Shown here piece after piece: positions 31,746-40,069 of a DNA stretch of 64,000 nucleotides (position 1 is its first letter; each line of letters starts with the position of its first letter). This stretch comes from CAIUSP01 sp964594365 (GTDB taxonomy: Bacteria; Actinomycetota; Thermoleophilia; Solirubrobacterales; 70-9). The stretch spans positions 32,420 to 96,419 of the forward strand of contig CAZQMB010000004.1 of the NCBI GenBank assembly GCA_964594365.1, in the 5' to 3' direction. A program made the translations under genes and the position numbers. The notes under the pieces were generated by a model, which worked only from the letters and a program-made list of their open reading frames with translations, was not told the DNA's origin and did no database searches.

Positions 31746-34379
31746 ATGGCCGACGAACCCAAGGACGTCAACTCCGAAGCGATCGTGGATCGCATCGAGG
31801 AGCGCGATCTCGATCAGGAGATGCGCTCTTCCTACCTCGATTACGCCATGAGCGTGATCGTCGGGCGCGCGCTTCCTGACGTAAAGGACGGCCTCAAACC
31901 GGTCCACCGCCGGGTGCTCTACGCCATGCACGATCTGGGCCTTCAGCCGAATCGCGCTTACCGCAAGTGTGCGTTCATCGTCGGAGAGGTCATGGGCAAG
32001 TACCACCCCCACGGCGACTCGGCCATCTACGAGACCTTGGTCCGGATGGCTCAGGACTTCTCGCTTCGTTATCCGTTGGTCGACGGTCAGGGCAACTTCG
32101 GCTCGATCGACGACGATCCGGCGGCTGCCATGCGTTACACGGAGGCGCGTCTCGATTCCCTCGCCACCGAGATGCTTCGCGACATCGATGCCGACACGGT
32201 CGACTTCGGACCGAATTACGACGAGTCGACCCGCGAGCCGCTTCTGCTCCCCGCCCGTTTCCCGAATCTCCTGGTCAACGGCGCTGCGGGCATCGCGGTC
32301 GGGATGGCGACGAACATCCCGCCGCACAACCTCCGCGAGGTCGCGGCTGCGGTCGAGGCCTACATCGACGATCCTTCGATCGACCTCAAGGGTCTGATGA
32401 AGCACGTGAAAGGTCCGGACTTCCCGGGCGGCGGGACGATCCTCGGTGTCGGCGGTGTTCGCGACGCCTATGCAAGCGGCAAGGGGAGCCTCAAGTTGAG
32501 GGCGACCGCTCACATCGAGGAGATGAAGAAGGGTCGCGAGGCGATCGTGGTCACCGAGCTGCCGTTCCAGGTCAAGAAGGGTGGCGACGGCGGTTTGATC
32601 ACGAAGATCGCCGATCTGGTCAGGGAGAAGAAACTGACGGGAATCGCCGACCTGCGTGACGAGTCGGATCGCAACGGGATGCGACTCGTGATCGAACTCA
32701 AGAAGGGCAGCGGACCGTCGACGGTGGTCTTGAACCAGCTCTACAAGCGGACCTCGATGCAGATCTCCTTCGGCATCAACATGGTCGCTCTGGTGGATGG
32801 AGTCCCCAAGACCCTGGGTCTGAGGGAACTGATCGAGCACTACGTGGGCCATCAGAAGGAAGTCATCACCCGCCGCAGTCAGTTCGAGCTCGCACGCGCC
32901 GAAGCTCGCGCGCACATCCTCGACGGGCTGCTGATCGCTCTCTCGAAGCTGGATCAGGTGATCAAGCTGATCCGCGCGTCGAAGGACCCAGAGACCGCCC
33001 GCGAGGGATTGATGTCCAAGTTCGGTCTCAGTCAACCGCAGGCACAGGCGATCCTCGACATGCGATTGCAGCGCTTGACCGCTCTGGAGTCCGACAAGAT
33101 CAAGGAGGAGCACGACGAGCTGACCAAGCGGATCAAGGAGCTTCGTACGCTTCTCGCCGACGAGAAGAAGGTTCTCGCTCTGGTCAAGTCGGAGCTCGCC
33201 GAAGTCGTCGAGCGGTTCGGAGACGATCGTCGCACCAAGATCGGCAAGGCCGAGGGCGACATGGAGATCGAGGATCTGATCGCGGATGAGCAGATGGTCG
33301 TCTCCCTCACCTCATCCGGTTACATCAAGCGGATCCCGCTCGCGAGCTACCGCAAGCAGCACAGAGGCGGCCGAGGTGTGCGCGGGATGGATACAAAGGA
33401 GGGTGACTACATCGAGCACCTCCGCATCTGTTCCACCCACGACTACCTCCTCTTCTTCACCAACCGGGGCAAGGTCTATCGCCTCCGTGCCCACGAACTT
33501 CCCGAGGGCTCCCGCCAGGCAAAGGGCCGTGCGCTGGTCAACCTCATCCCGCTCCGGGACAAGGAGAAGGTGATGGCGATGATCCCGACTCGGGATTTCT
33601 CGGAAGGCAAGTTCCTGGTCTTCGCGACGGCCGACGGCATGATCAAGAAGACGGAGTTCATCGACTACAACACCCCGATCCGGGCCGATGGGATCATCGC
33701 GATAAAGATCAAGAAGAACGATGCCTTGGTCGATGTCCGGTTGACCAACGGCACCGACGACATCATGTTGATCTCCAAGTCAGGTCACGCCGTCAGGTTC
33801 AAGGAGAAACTGGTCAGGGGAATGAGTCGCGACACCTCGGGTGTCAAGGGAATGAACGTCAGCGAGAAGACCAACGCCGTCATCGCGATGGAGGTCGTCC
33901 AGCCGAAGTCGCAACTCTTGGTGGTGACCGAGAACGGCTACGGCAAGAGGACCCCGATCGAGGATTACCCGATCAAGGGACGAGGTACCAAGGGCGTCTT
34001 GACTGCGAAGTTGACCGCGAAGAAGGGTGGCCTCGCGGGCGCTCTGGTGGTCGACGAGAACCAGGAACTCCTTTTCATCTCGCAGAAGGGGATGGTGCAG
34101 CGCACCTCGGCAGGGGAGATCTCCCAGACGGGACGCGCGACCCAAGGTGTCAAGGTGATGAATCTCAAGTCCGGCGACAAGGTCAGCGCAACCGCACTCG
34201 TAGCCGAGCCAGACGAGCAAGAGCTCGAGAGGGCTGCGGCGAGTGCCGACCCTCCCACCAAGGGTGGCGCTGCTCAGAAGGCCCCCACGAAGAAACCTGC
34301 CGCGAAGAAGACGACCGCCAAGAAATCCTCGGCGGCGAAACCACGGACCAAGAAGCCTCCCGCGAAGAAGAAGAAGTAG
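31746..34379 (+). CDS. gyrA: DNA gyrase subunit A with Lys-rich tail
   Basis: GyrA cuts and rejoins DNA. The 877-residue protein has the quinolone-region KYHPHGDSAIYETL (Ser92, Glu96 in this numbering), the catalytic Tyr131 in AMRYTEARL, and a GyrA box near QHRGGRGVRG in the C-terminal beta-pinwheel. The last 45 residues are a Lys/Ala/Pro-rich tail with AKK and PAKK units, which resembles histone-like DNA-binding tails. Ser at position 92 is the quinolone-sensitive residue type. It follows gyrB by 24 bases. Confidence 0.97.
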   Translation: MADEPKDVNSEAIVDRIEERDLDQEMRSSYLDYAMSVIVGRALPDVKDGLKPVHRRVLYAMHDLGLQPNRAYRKCAFIVGEVMGKYHPHGDSAIYETLVRMAQDFSLRYPLVDGQGNFGSIDDDPAAAMRYTEARLDSLATEMLRDIDADTVDFGPNYDESTREPLLLPARFPNLLVNGAAGIAVGMATNIPPHNLREVAAAVEAYIDDPSIDLKGLMKHVKGPDFPGGGTILGVGGVRDAYASGKGSLKLRATAHIEEMKKGREAIVVTELPFQVKKGGDGGLITKIADLVREKKLTGIADLRDESDRNGMRLVIELKKGSGPSTVVLNQLYKRTSMQISFGINMVALVDGVPKTLGLRELIEHYVGHQKEVITRRSQFELARAEARAHILDGLLIALSKLDQVIKLIRASKDPETAREGLMSKFGLSQPQAQAILDMRLQRLTALESDKIKEEHDELTKRIKELRTLLADEKKVLALVKSELAEVVERFGDDRRTKIGKAEGDMEIEDLIADEQMVVSLTSSGYIKRIPLASYRKQHRGGRGVRGMDTKEGDYIEHLRICSTHDYLLFFTNRGKVYRLRAHELPEGSRQAKGRALVNLIPLRDKEKVMAMIPTRDFSEGKFLVFATADGMIKKTEFIDYNTPIRADGIIAIKIKKNDALVDVRLTNGTDDIMLISKSGHAVRFKEKLVRGMSRDTSGVKGMNVSEKTNAVIAMEVVQPKSQLLVVTENGYGKRTPIEDYPIKGRGTKGVLTAKLTAKKGGLAGALVVDENQELLFISQKGMVQRTSAGEISQTGRATQGVKVMNLKSGDKVSATALVAEPDEQELERAAASADPPTKGGAAQKAPTKKPAAKKTTAKKSSAAKPRTKKPPAKKKK

Positions 34380-34387
34380 TCGGAGGG

Positions 34388-34403
34388 GAAGTCAGGCGAC
34401 TTC
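34388..34403. terminator. hairpin between convergent gyrA and HNH genes
   Basis: A perfect 6-bp inverted repeat (GAAGTC with GACTTC, loop AGGC) spans the 12-base gap and the end of the HNH gene. Its place between two convergent stops suits a two-way terminator. No U-tract is seen. Confidence 0.35.
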
Positions 34404-34964
34404 GGGTAGGTACGGCTCCCAGGTTCGCGGGACCCGTGGGCTGGCGATGCGGATGAAGATGTTCGGAGAAGGCGCCCGCGGTGCCTTCTTGGGTTGCATC
34501 CCGGCCTCTCGAGGCAGCCGATCGCCCTTCTGGCGGTTGCACGGAGCGCAGGACGCGACGATGTTCTCCCACTCCGAACCTCCTCCCTTGCTCTTGGGAA
34601 TGACGTGATCGACGGTCAATTTGAGCCGGGTATCTCCGCAGTACTGACAGGTCCAATCGTCCCGGGCCAACACCGCTCTCCTGGTGATCCTCCTGCGATG
34701 GACGTCGCGCGGCACTCGCACGTACGAGACCAACCGGATCACGTCTGGCCGTGCCAACTCCATGGTTTCCGATCGCAACAGGCCCTTGCCCTTCTCCAGG
34801 ACCTCGGCCTTGCCCTTCAACAGGAGCACCAGAGCCCTTCTGACCGTGCATACGTTCAACGGCTCGTAGGTTGCGTTGAGGACCAGAACCCGCCCTTTGG
34901 CAAGCGACGTCTCGCGGCCGGTCGCGTCCCGGCCGATATCTGCGAGGGGAACTGGAGCCGCCAT
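34392..34964 (-). CDS. HNH endonuclease family protein
   Basis: A 190-residue protein with an N-terminal domain starting around VLVLNATYEPLNVC and an HNH nuclease domain: CQYCG (112-116), the LTVDHVIPKSKGGG catalytic block, and CAPCNRQKGDR. The two CxxC pairs form the zinc-stabilised HNH fold. This subgroup is common in actinobacteria and cyanobacteria, and its biological role is unclear. No restriction or phage genes lie nearby, so a chromosomal repair or housekeeping role is more likely. Its start is 44 bases beyond the pheA stop, so pheA reads towards it. Confidence 0.88.
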   Translation of the reverse strand: MAAPVPLADIGRDATGRETSLAKGRVLVLNATYEPLNVCTVRRALVLLLKGKAEVLEKGKGLLRSETMELARPDVIRLVSYVRVPRDVHRRRITRRAVLARDDWTCQYCGDTRLKLTVDHVIPKSKGGGSEWENIVASCAPCNRQKGDRLPREAGMQPKKAPRAPSPNIFIRIASPRVPRTWEPYLPEVA

Positions 34965-35008
34965 GACCCGAGGAATGATAGGGGAGGCCCGAGCGACCCC
35001 CGACAGGT

Positions 35009-35866
35009 TCAGATGATCGGATAGCTCCCGAGGACCTTCACCGATTCGGCCATTCCCTCGAGTTCGGTTACCGCCTCGGCGATCGCTTCCGTCTCGGTCG
35101 AGCCCTCCAGATCGAGGAAGAACATGTACCTGCCGAGATCGCCCCTAATCGGCTGGGACTGGATCCTCGTCAGGTTGATACCTCGCGAGCTGAAGACCGT
35201 CAGGGCCCCAGCCAGGGCTCCGGGATGATCCTCCCCCAATTCCGAGAAGACGAGCGAGGTGCCCCATCGGTCGGACTCGACACGATCGGCATCGCCAACG
35301 CGAGAGATCAGGCCGAATCTGGTCACGTTCACACTCTCGTCTTCGATCTGATCTTCGAGAACCGAACATTCGTAGATCCGCGCGGCCGAGCGCGAGCCGA
35401 TCGCAGCCCACGGTGCACCGTGTTCGGCCACCAACCGCACCGCCTCGGCGGTGCTCGCGGCAGCCCTCACCTCCGCCTGCGCGAGTTCCCGCCGCAGGAA
35501 AGCGGAACACTGGCCGGTCGCTTGGGGGTGGCTCAACACCACCGTGATCTCCTCCAGGGGCAGTTCGGCCACCGCGACGAGACAGTGCGTAATCGCCATC
35601 TCGTGTGTTCCGATGATCTCGAGGCCCTCCGTCCCAACCGCCAAAGCGTCGAGTGTTGCGGTGACGGAGCCTTCGAGTGAGTTCTCGAAGGGAACGACTG
35701 CCCGGTCGGCCTCACCCTGCGCGACCGCCGCGAGTGAATCGAAGATCGATGAACGTGGCAACGGCTCGTACTCGGCGACCCCGAGTCGTTCCATGATCTG
35801 ATCGACTGCCTCCTCGCTGTAGGTACCCCTTGGCCCGAGGTAGGCGACTGTCGGACCGCTGGTCAA
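35009..35866 (-). CDS. pheA: prephenate dehydratase
   Basis: PheA converts prephenate to phenylpyruvate for phenylalanine synthesis. The 285-residue protein has YLGPRGTYSEEA at the start, the catalytic TRF motif (in NVTRFGLISR), and a C-terminal ACT domain with GALAGALTVFSSRGINLTRI. The usual ESRP regulatory motif of the ACT domain reads QSQP here. The start is TTG at 35866, overlapping the preceding stop as TTGA. It is the monofunctional form, without chorismate mutase. Confidence 0.93.
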   Translation of the reverse strand: MTSGPTVAYLGPRGTYSEEAVDQIMERLGVAEYEPLPRSSIFDSLAAVAQGEADRAVVPFENSLEGSVTATLDALAVGTEGLEIIGTHEMAITHCLVAVAELPLEEITVVLSHPQATGQCSAFLRRELAQAEVRAAASTAEAVRLVAEHGAPWAAIGSRSAARIYECSVLEDQIEDESVNVTRFGLISRVGDADRVESDRWGTSLVFSELGEDHPGALAGALTVFSSRGINLTRIQSQPIRGDLGRYMFFLDLEGSTETEAIAEAVTELEGMAESVKVLGSYPII

Positions 35867-36939
35867 TTGAAGATGACCTGGTAGTCACCGCTGTTGTTGT
35901 CGGTGACTGACTCTCCCGGGACCGGGGATACCAGGACGTTCATGGTGGTCTCGATTCCCGTCTCGGGCGCTTGGCTCAACTCGATGGATACGGTCGCTGT
36001 GGCTCCTGCTGCGATCGTGTCGATGGTTCCGCTGCTGGCGACGCCGTCGATGGTCACCGTCACCTCCACTCCCGACTCCTCGGATTCACCTTGGTTCTGG
36101 ACCTGGACGTCGATCGTTCCGGTCGAGGCAGCAAGTTCGTTGGTCGAATCGGAGGTCAGCGAAACGCCGTTGGCGGAGACCGAGAGAAGGCCGATTCCGT
36201 GTGCACCGGTGGTGGTTGCGGTCCCGCTGACCAGTCCGAGCGCCGAGATGACCTTCGCCTCACTCAGCCACTCGAGTCCGGTTGGGGGAGGCGGCATGAA
36301 CCGCGCCTCCGACACCTGTACATCCTCGATGCCCTCCTCCTCGAGCACTCGCCTGGTCTCCGGTACCGCTCCCTGGAGATAGCTGACATCGCTGGCGTAG
36401 AGCGAACTCATCTGATCGGTGATCACCGAGATTGCCTCTGCTCGTTCAGCATCTCCGAGTGCAGCGGTGATCTGGTCGGCGATCTTGGTCAGCGCGTCCC
36501 GTCGCAGCCTCAGCGAGACGAGGGCCGCCTGGTTCGCCTCGATCAACTGCCCGGGAGGGCTCAGCTCTTCTGCCCGAGTCAGCAACGATTCCGACGCTCC
36601 GCGCAGTAGCTGGACCTGCTGCTGGTACTGGAGATCGGAGGTCTCACCGGGACTCTCCAATTGATCGAAGAACTGCTTTCCGCGCGAACCCGATTCGTTC
36701 ATGATCGTCGAGACCGCAGTGACGTAGGTGGAGATTCCACGATCGCTTCGCGCTTGGAGGCAGCCTCTGAGCGCAAAGATCCCGAGCACGAGTATGGCGA
36801 CGAGCACGCCTACCGCCATCAATCGGCGATTCCGGTAGGCGTCCGTGGGAGGCCGTGATCCTGACCGGTTACGCGGAGATCTACGTGAGCCGGGCGTGCG
36901 GGGCGCGCGCTCAGGCGGGGACGGTGTTCGCTCTGGCAT
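35863..36939 (-). CDS. membrane-anchored protein with CARDB-like domain
   Basis: A 358-residue protein with a Pro/Arg-rich cytoplasmic leader, one transmembrane helix (about 40-62), a long helical region (about 75-210) and a C-terminal CARDB-like beta domain with VQNQGESEESGVEVTV and DNNSGDYQV. CARDB domains act as adhesion or scaffold modules outside the cell. I chose ATG at 36939; the frame continues upstream but crosses the divergent kinase promoter. It shares a 103-base divergent region with the kinase at 37043 and is coupled to pheA, which seems coincidental for its function. Confidence 0.65.
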   Translation of the reverse strand: MPERTPSPPERAPRTPGSRRSPRNRSGSRPPTDAYRNRRLMAVGVLVAILVLGIFALRGCLQARSDRGISTYVTAVSTIMNESGSRGKQFFDQLESPGETSDLQYQQQVQLLRGASESLLTRAEELSPPGQLIEANQAALVSLRLRRDALTKIADQITAALGDAERAEAISVITDQMSSLYASDVSYLQGAVPETRRVLEEEGIEDVQVSEARFMPPPPTGLEWLSEAKVISALGLVSGTATTTGAHGIGLLSVSANGVSLTSDSTNELAASTGTIDVQVQNQGESEESGVEVTVTIDGVASSGTIDTIAAGATATVSIELSQAPETGIETTMNVLVSPVPGESVTDNNSGDYQVIFN

Positions 36940-37042
36940 CGAGTCCAAGAGACCACAGTATGCCCTCTGTGCCCGACACGCCTGAGAGAGTCCTGAGCTT
37001 CTCGCAGGAACACGCCTGTAGGCGTGGAAGAGGAAAGACGGA

Positions 37043-38743
37043 ATGGTGGGCGACCTGATACTCGAACGTTTCCTGATCGAGGAGCGCCTCGGTGGCGGGG
37101 GATTCGGCACGGTCTATCGAGCCTGGGATGAACGCCTGCGTCGCTCGGTGGCGGTCAAGGTCGTCGAGAGTCCCGGCGAGGCCGATCGGGTCGCCCGTGA
37201 GGCTCAGGCCGCCGCGCGTCTCGCCCACCGCAACATCGCGATGCTCTACGAACTCGCAAGCGATGGTGAATATGCCTACCTCGTCGGGGAGCTGATCGAA
37301 GGCGACACCGTCAGGACCCTCGCCCGAGGAGGGGAACTCTCCGACCGCGCTGTGGCAGAGATCGGCGCAGCTTCGGCAGCCGGCCTGGTCCACGCCCATC
37401 GCGCCGGAGTAGTCCACAGGGACATCAAGCCCGAGAACATCCTCGTCTCCGAGCGGGGTGAGACGAAGCTCGTCGACTTCGGTATCGCGCGAATCGCCGG
37501 ACAGGAGACCCTCACCGCATCGGGCGCAGTGCTCGGCACTCTGGCCTACATGGCGCCCGAGCAGGCGGACGGCCTTCGGCCCGGGCCTGCAGCCGATGTC
37601 TACTCGCTGGCACTGACCTTGTACGAGCTCTGGGCTGGCGAGCATCCGCTGACCGGCGATGGACCGGCTGCGACCGCACGGGCGATAGGCGAGCCCATCC
37701 TCTCACTCGGAGAGGTGCGCCCGGACCTCCCACCTGAGCTGATCGAGGGGATCGATTCGGCTCTCGATCCCGATCCGGAGGAGCGACCTCTGGCATCCGA
37801 TTTCGAACGCCTTCTGGAGCGGGTTGCGGGGTCGCTCTCAGGGGCCCCACTTCCCGCACCTCGTGAGCTCGACGGCTCTCATGCGGAGCGCACGGTCAAA
37901 GCGTTCAGGCCTTCCGGACTGGATGGCTTCGCTTCTGCCCGGGTTCTCGGCGCGGCCCTGGTCGCACTTCTCCCCCTCGGCCTGCCGTTCGTCCTCGGCG
38001 GTCATCTCCCCGCGATGGTGGCGCTCTCCGGACTCTCGTTCCTCCTGGCCCTCGCACGACCGAGAGCCGCTTTCGCGGTAGCGGTGTGCGGCTCGGCATT
38101 CTGGCTCGTGCTCTCGCAGGGAGCGCCCGGGGCCGCGCTCTGTCTGGTGATTTTCAGTCTCCCCATCGTCTTCGCGCCCTACGAGCCGGGTCCCGGGCTC
38201 TCCCTCCCCGTCCTCGCACCCACCCTCGGCGCGATCGGACTCGCTGGCGCGTTCCCTGCGCTGGCGGCTCTGCCGAGGCGAGCGGTGGAACGCGCGATGG
38301 TCGCTGCTGTCGGTTATCTCTGGCTGGTCGCCATCGAGGCTGTTGCCCGACGTGATCTCTTGCTCTCTGGTACTCCACCCGCGTCGGCAGGGTGGGAGGA
38401 CTCCCTGACCTCGGGTCTCTCGGAGGTCTTGATCCCCGCACTCGCTCCGATGTGCCTGCTCGGCGCCGCAGTCTGGGCGGTCGCGGCCGTATCGCTCCCC
38501 CTGATCGTCCGCGGGCGGTTCCTCGCCCTCGATCTGCTCGGCTTCATCGTCTGGATCGCTGGTCTGATCACGGCCGAGCGACTCCTGGGGCAGGGTGCAG
38601 CCTCGCCGTTCGACCTCTCCGTGACCATCGCCGGAGGTATCGCAGCGGCCTTCTACCTGACCCGCCGGGCAGGACAGGATTCAGGCGTGAACAGGCACAC
38701 CGGAGTCGCGCGGACTTCGCCTGCCGCCGAGGGCACCGCCTAG
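37043..38743 (+). CDS. Ser/Thr protein kinase with polytopic membrane C-terminus
   Basis: A 566-residue protein with an N-terminal Hanks-type kinase domain: Gly loop LGGGGFGTVY, Lys39 in VAVKVVE, catalytic HRDIKPENIL (Asp127) and DFG at 145-147. The activation segment ends TLAYMAPEQADG. After about residue 290 come roughly eight to ten transmembrane helices instead of one helix and a sensor domain. A GAGGAAAG ribosome-binding site precedes ATG 37043. It starts the run that continues with fhaA, fhaB, phosphatase, rodA, pbpA and PASTA kinase. It may take the place of pknA of Mycobacterium. Confidence 0.88.
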   Translation: MVGDLILERFLIEERLGGGGFGTVYRAWDERLRRSVAVKVVESPGEADRVAREAQAAARLAHRNIAMLYELASDGEYAYLVGELIEGDTVRTLARGGELSDRAVAEIGAASAAGLVHAHRAGVVHRDIKPENILVSERGETKLVDFGIARIAGQETLTASGAVLGTLAYMAPEQADGLRPGPAADVYSLALTLYELWAGEHPLTGDGPAATARAIGEPILSLGEVRPDLPPELIEGIDSALDPDPEERPLASDFERLLERVAGSLSGAPLPAPRELDGSHAERTVKAFRPSGLDGFASARVLGAALVALLPLGLPFVLGGHLPAMVALSGLSFLLALARPRAAFAVAVCGSAFWLVLSQGAPGAALCLVIFSLPIVFAPYEPGPGLSLPVLAPTLGAIGLAGAFPALAALPRRAVERAMVAAVGYLWLVAIEAVARRDLLLSGTPPASAGWEDSLTSGLSEVLIPALAPMCLLGAAVWAVAAVSLPLIVRGRFLALDLLGFIVWIAGLITAERLLGQGAASPFDLSVTIAGGIAAAFYLTRRAGQDSGVNRHTGVARTSPAAEGTA

Positions 38744-38804
38744 GATTGAAACCGAAACCTGTCTTGCCTCATCTCAAGCGAAAGGAACCAGGAGAGATCC
38801 AATC

Positions 38805-39569
38805 ATGAGCGTCTTGCGGAATCTCGAGGCACGCATCGAGGGCCTGGTCGAGGGCGTCTTCTCCCGTGCTTTCTCCTCGGGCGTCCAACCGGTGGAGATC
38901 GCCAGGAAGCTCTCGAAGGAGATGGACGCACACCGCACGGCTTCGGTCTCGACGGTGTACGTACCCAACGAGTTCACGGTGTGGCTCTCGACCGAAGACC
39001 ACGATCGGCTGAAGGGCTACGAGTCCTCGTTATCCCAGGAACTCGCTGCTCACCTCCTCGAACACGCGAGGCGACACGACTATGACCTGCTCACCCGCCC
39101 GGTGGTGGATCTCGACGTCGACGACCGGCTGAGGCTCGGAGAGTTCGGTATCCAGACGCGTCTGGTGCGACCGCCACGGCGGGAAGGATCCAAGCCCACG
39201 CAAGGCGAGACCGGACACACGATGATCTACTCGGCTTCCGAGGTCGAGAAAGCGAAGAAGCGCACCACTCGCGATGAGCTCACAGGCACGAAGGCTGTCG
39301 TGACCCTCGACGACCGCCGTTTCGTGCTCGCCGGGCCGTCGGCGGTGATCGGCCGGTCGAAGGAAGCAGACTGTGTCATCGACGACCCGAATATCTCGCG
39401 GCAGCACGCCGAACTCACCCGCGATGACGACGGAGACTGGTCGATCGCCGATCTCGGTTCCACCAACGGGATCAAACTGAATGGCCGCAGGGTTCCCTCG
39501 GCGCGCCTTACTCCCGGGGACGAGGTCACGCTCGGCACGCTGGTCTTCACCTTCGACATCGAGCAGTGA
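38805..39569 (+). CDS. fhaA: FhaA-type protein: DUF3662 plus FHA domain
   Basis: A 254-residue cytoplasmic protein with an N-terminal DUF3662 domain (about 1-120, starting MSVLRNLEARIEGLVEG) and a C-terminal FHA domain (about 165-254) carrying IGRSKEADC, SRQHAEL and STNGIKLNG, which bind phosphothreonine. In mycobacteria FhaA binds phosphorylated MviN and peptidoglycan enzymes. A clear AGGAG ribosome-binding site precedes the start. It links the kinases to cell-wall control. Confidence 0.95.
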   Translation: MSVLRNLEARIEGLVEGVFSRAFSSGVQPVEIARKLSKEMDAHRTASVSTVYVPNEFTVWLSTEDHDRLKGYESSLSQELAAHLLEHARRHDYDLLTRPVVDLDVDDRLRLGEFGIQTRLVRPPRREGSKPTQGETGHTMIYSASEVEKAKKRTTRDELTGTKAVVTLDDRRFVLAGPSAVIGRSKEADCVIDDPNISRQHAELTRDDDGDWSIADLGSTNGIKLNGRRVPSARLTPGDEVTLGTLVFTFDIEQ

Positions 39570-39603
39570 GGCAGACGATCCGAGACTACGGGCAGACCGC
39601 ACA

Positions 39604-40068
39604 GTGAGCGACATCGAACCCATAGCGGTAGTCCTCAAGTTCGGCTTCCTCGCGGTGCTCTACCTGTTCCTCTTCTGGGTCACTCGCACGGCACTGAGGG
39701 AACTTCGCGGCACCGCCAGTCCCGGTCTGGAGACCGGCTACCACGAGGTAGTCGGTTCGAAGTCCTCCTCACCGGATGCCTGGTTGGTCGTGGTCAAGGC
39801 CAAGGGCCTCAAGAGGGGGGAGCGTTACGACCTGTTCGGCGGTCTCTCCATCGGACGCTCAGACGAGGCCGAGATCAGGATCTCCGACAAGTTCGCATCG
39901 GGCCTCCACGCGCGCCTCTACAGTCGGGCCGGGTCCTGGATCGTCCAGGATCTCGACTCCACGAACGGGACGCTGCTCAACGGAGACGAGCTGCAGGGTG
40001 AGTCAGAAGTCCTCGACGGCGATGTGATCGAGATCGGCGATACCAAGTTCAGAATCGAGCTCGGCTGA
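39604..40068 (+). CDS. fhaB: FhaB/FipA-type protein: one transmembrane helix plus FHA domain
   Basis: A 154-residue protein with an N-terminal transmembrane helix (about 10-28) and a C-terminal FHA domain with GGLSIGRSDEAEI, SGLHARLY and DSTNGTLLNGDEL. FhaB (FipA) is a phosphothreonine reader at the membrane, tied to division and wall synthesis in actinobacteria. I chose the GTG at 39604; earlier in-frame codons would cross the fhaA end. It is followed after one base by the phosphatase start. Confidence 0.92.
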   Translation: MSDIEPIAVVLKFGFLAVLYLFLFWVTRTALRELRGTASPGLETGYHEVVGSKSSSPDAWLVVVKAKGLKRGERYDLFGGLSIGRSDEAEIRISDKFASGLHARLYSRAGSWIVQDLDSTNGTLLNGDELQGESEVLDGDVIEIGDTKFRIELG

Positions 40069-40069
40069 G

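Noticed and set aside
31725..33113. Open frame of about 462 codons on the minus strand across gyrA
   Set aside because: Antisense to gyrA, with no recognisable domain and the composition of a shadow frame.
34392..34964. HNH gene as a restriction or homing endonuclease
   Set aside because: No methyltransferase, intron or intein lies near, and gyrA is uninterrupted by an intein, so a mobile role is not supported.
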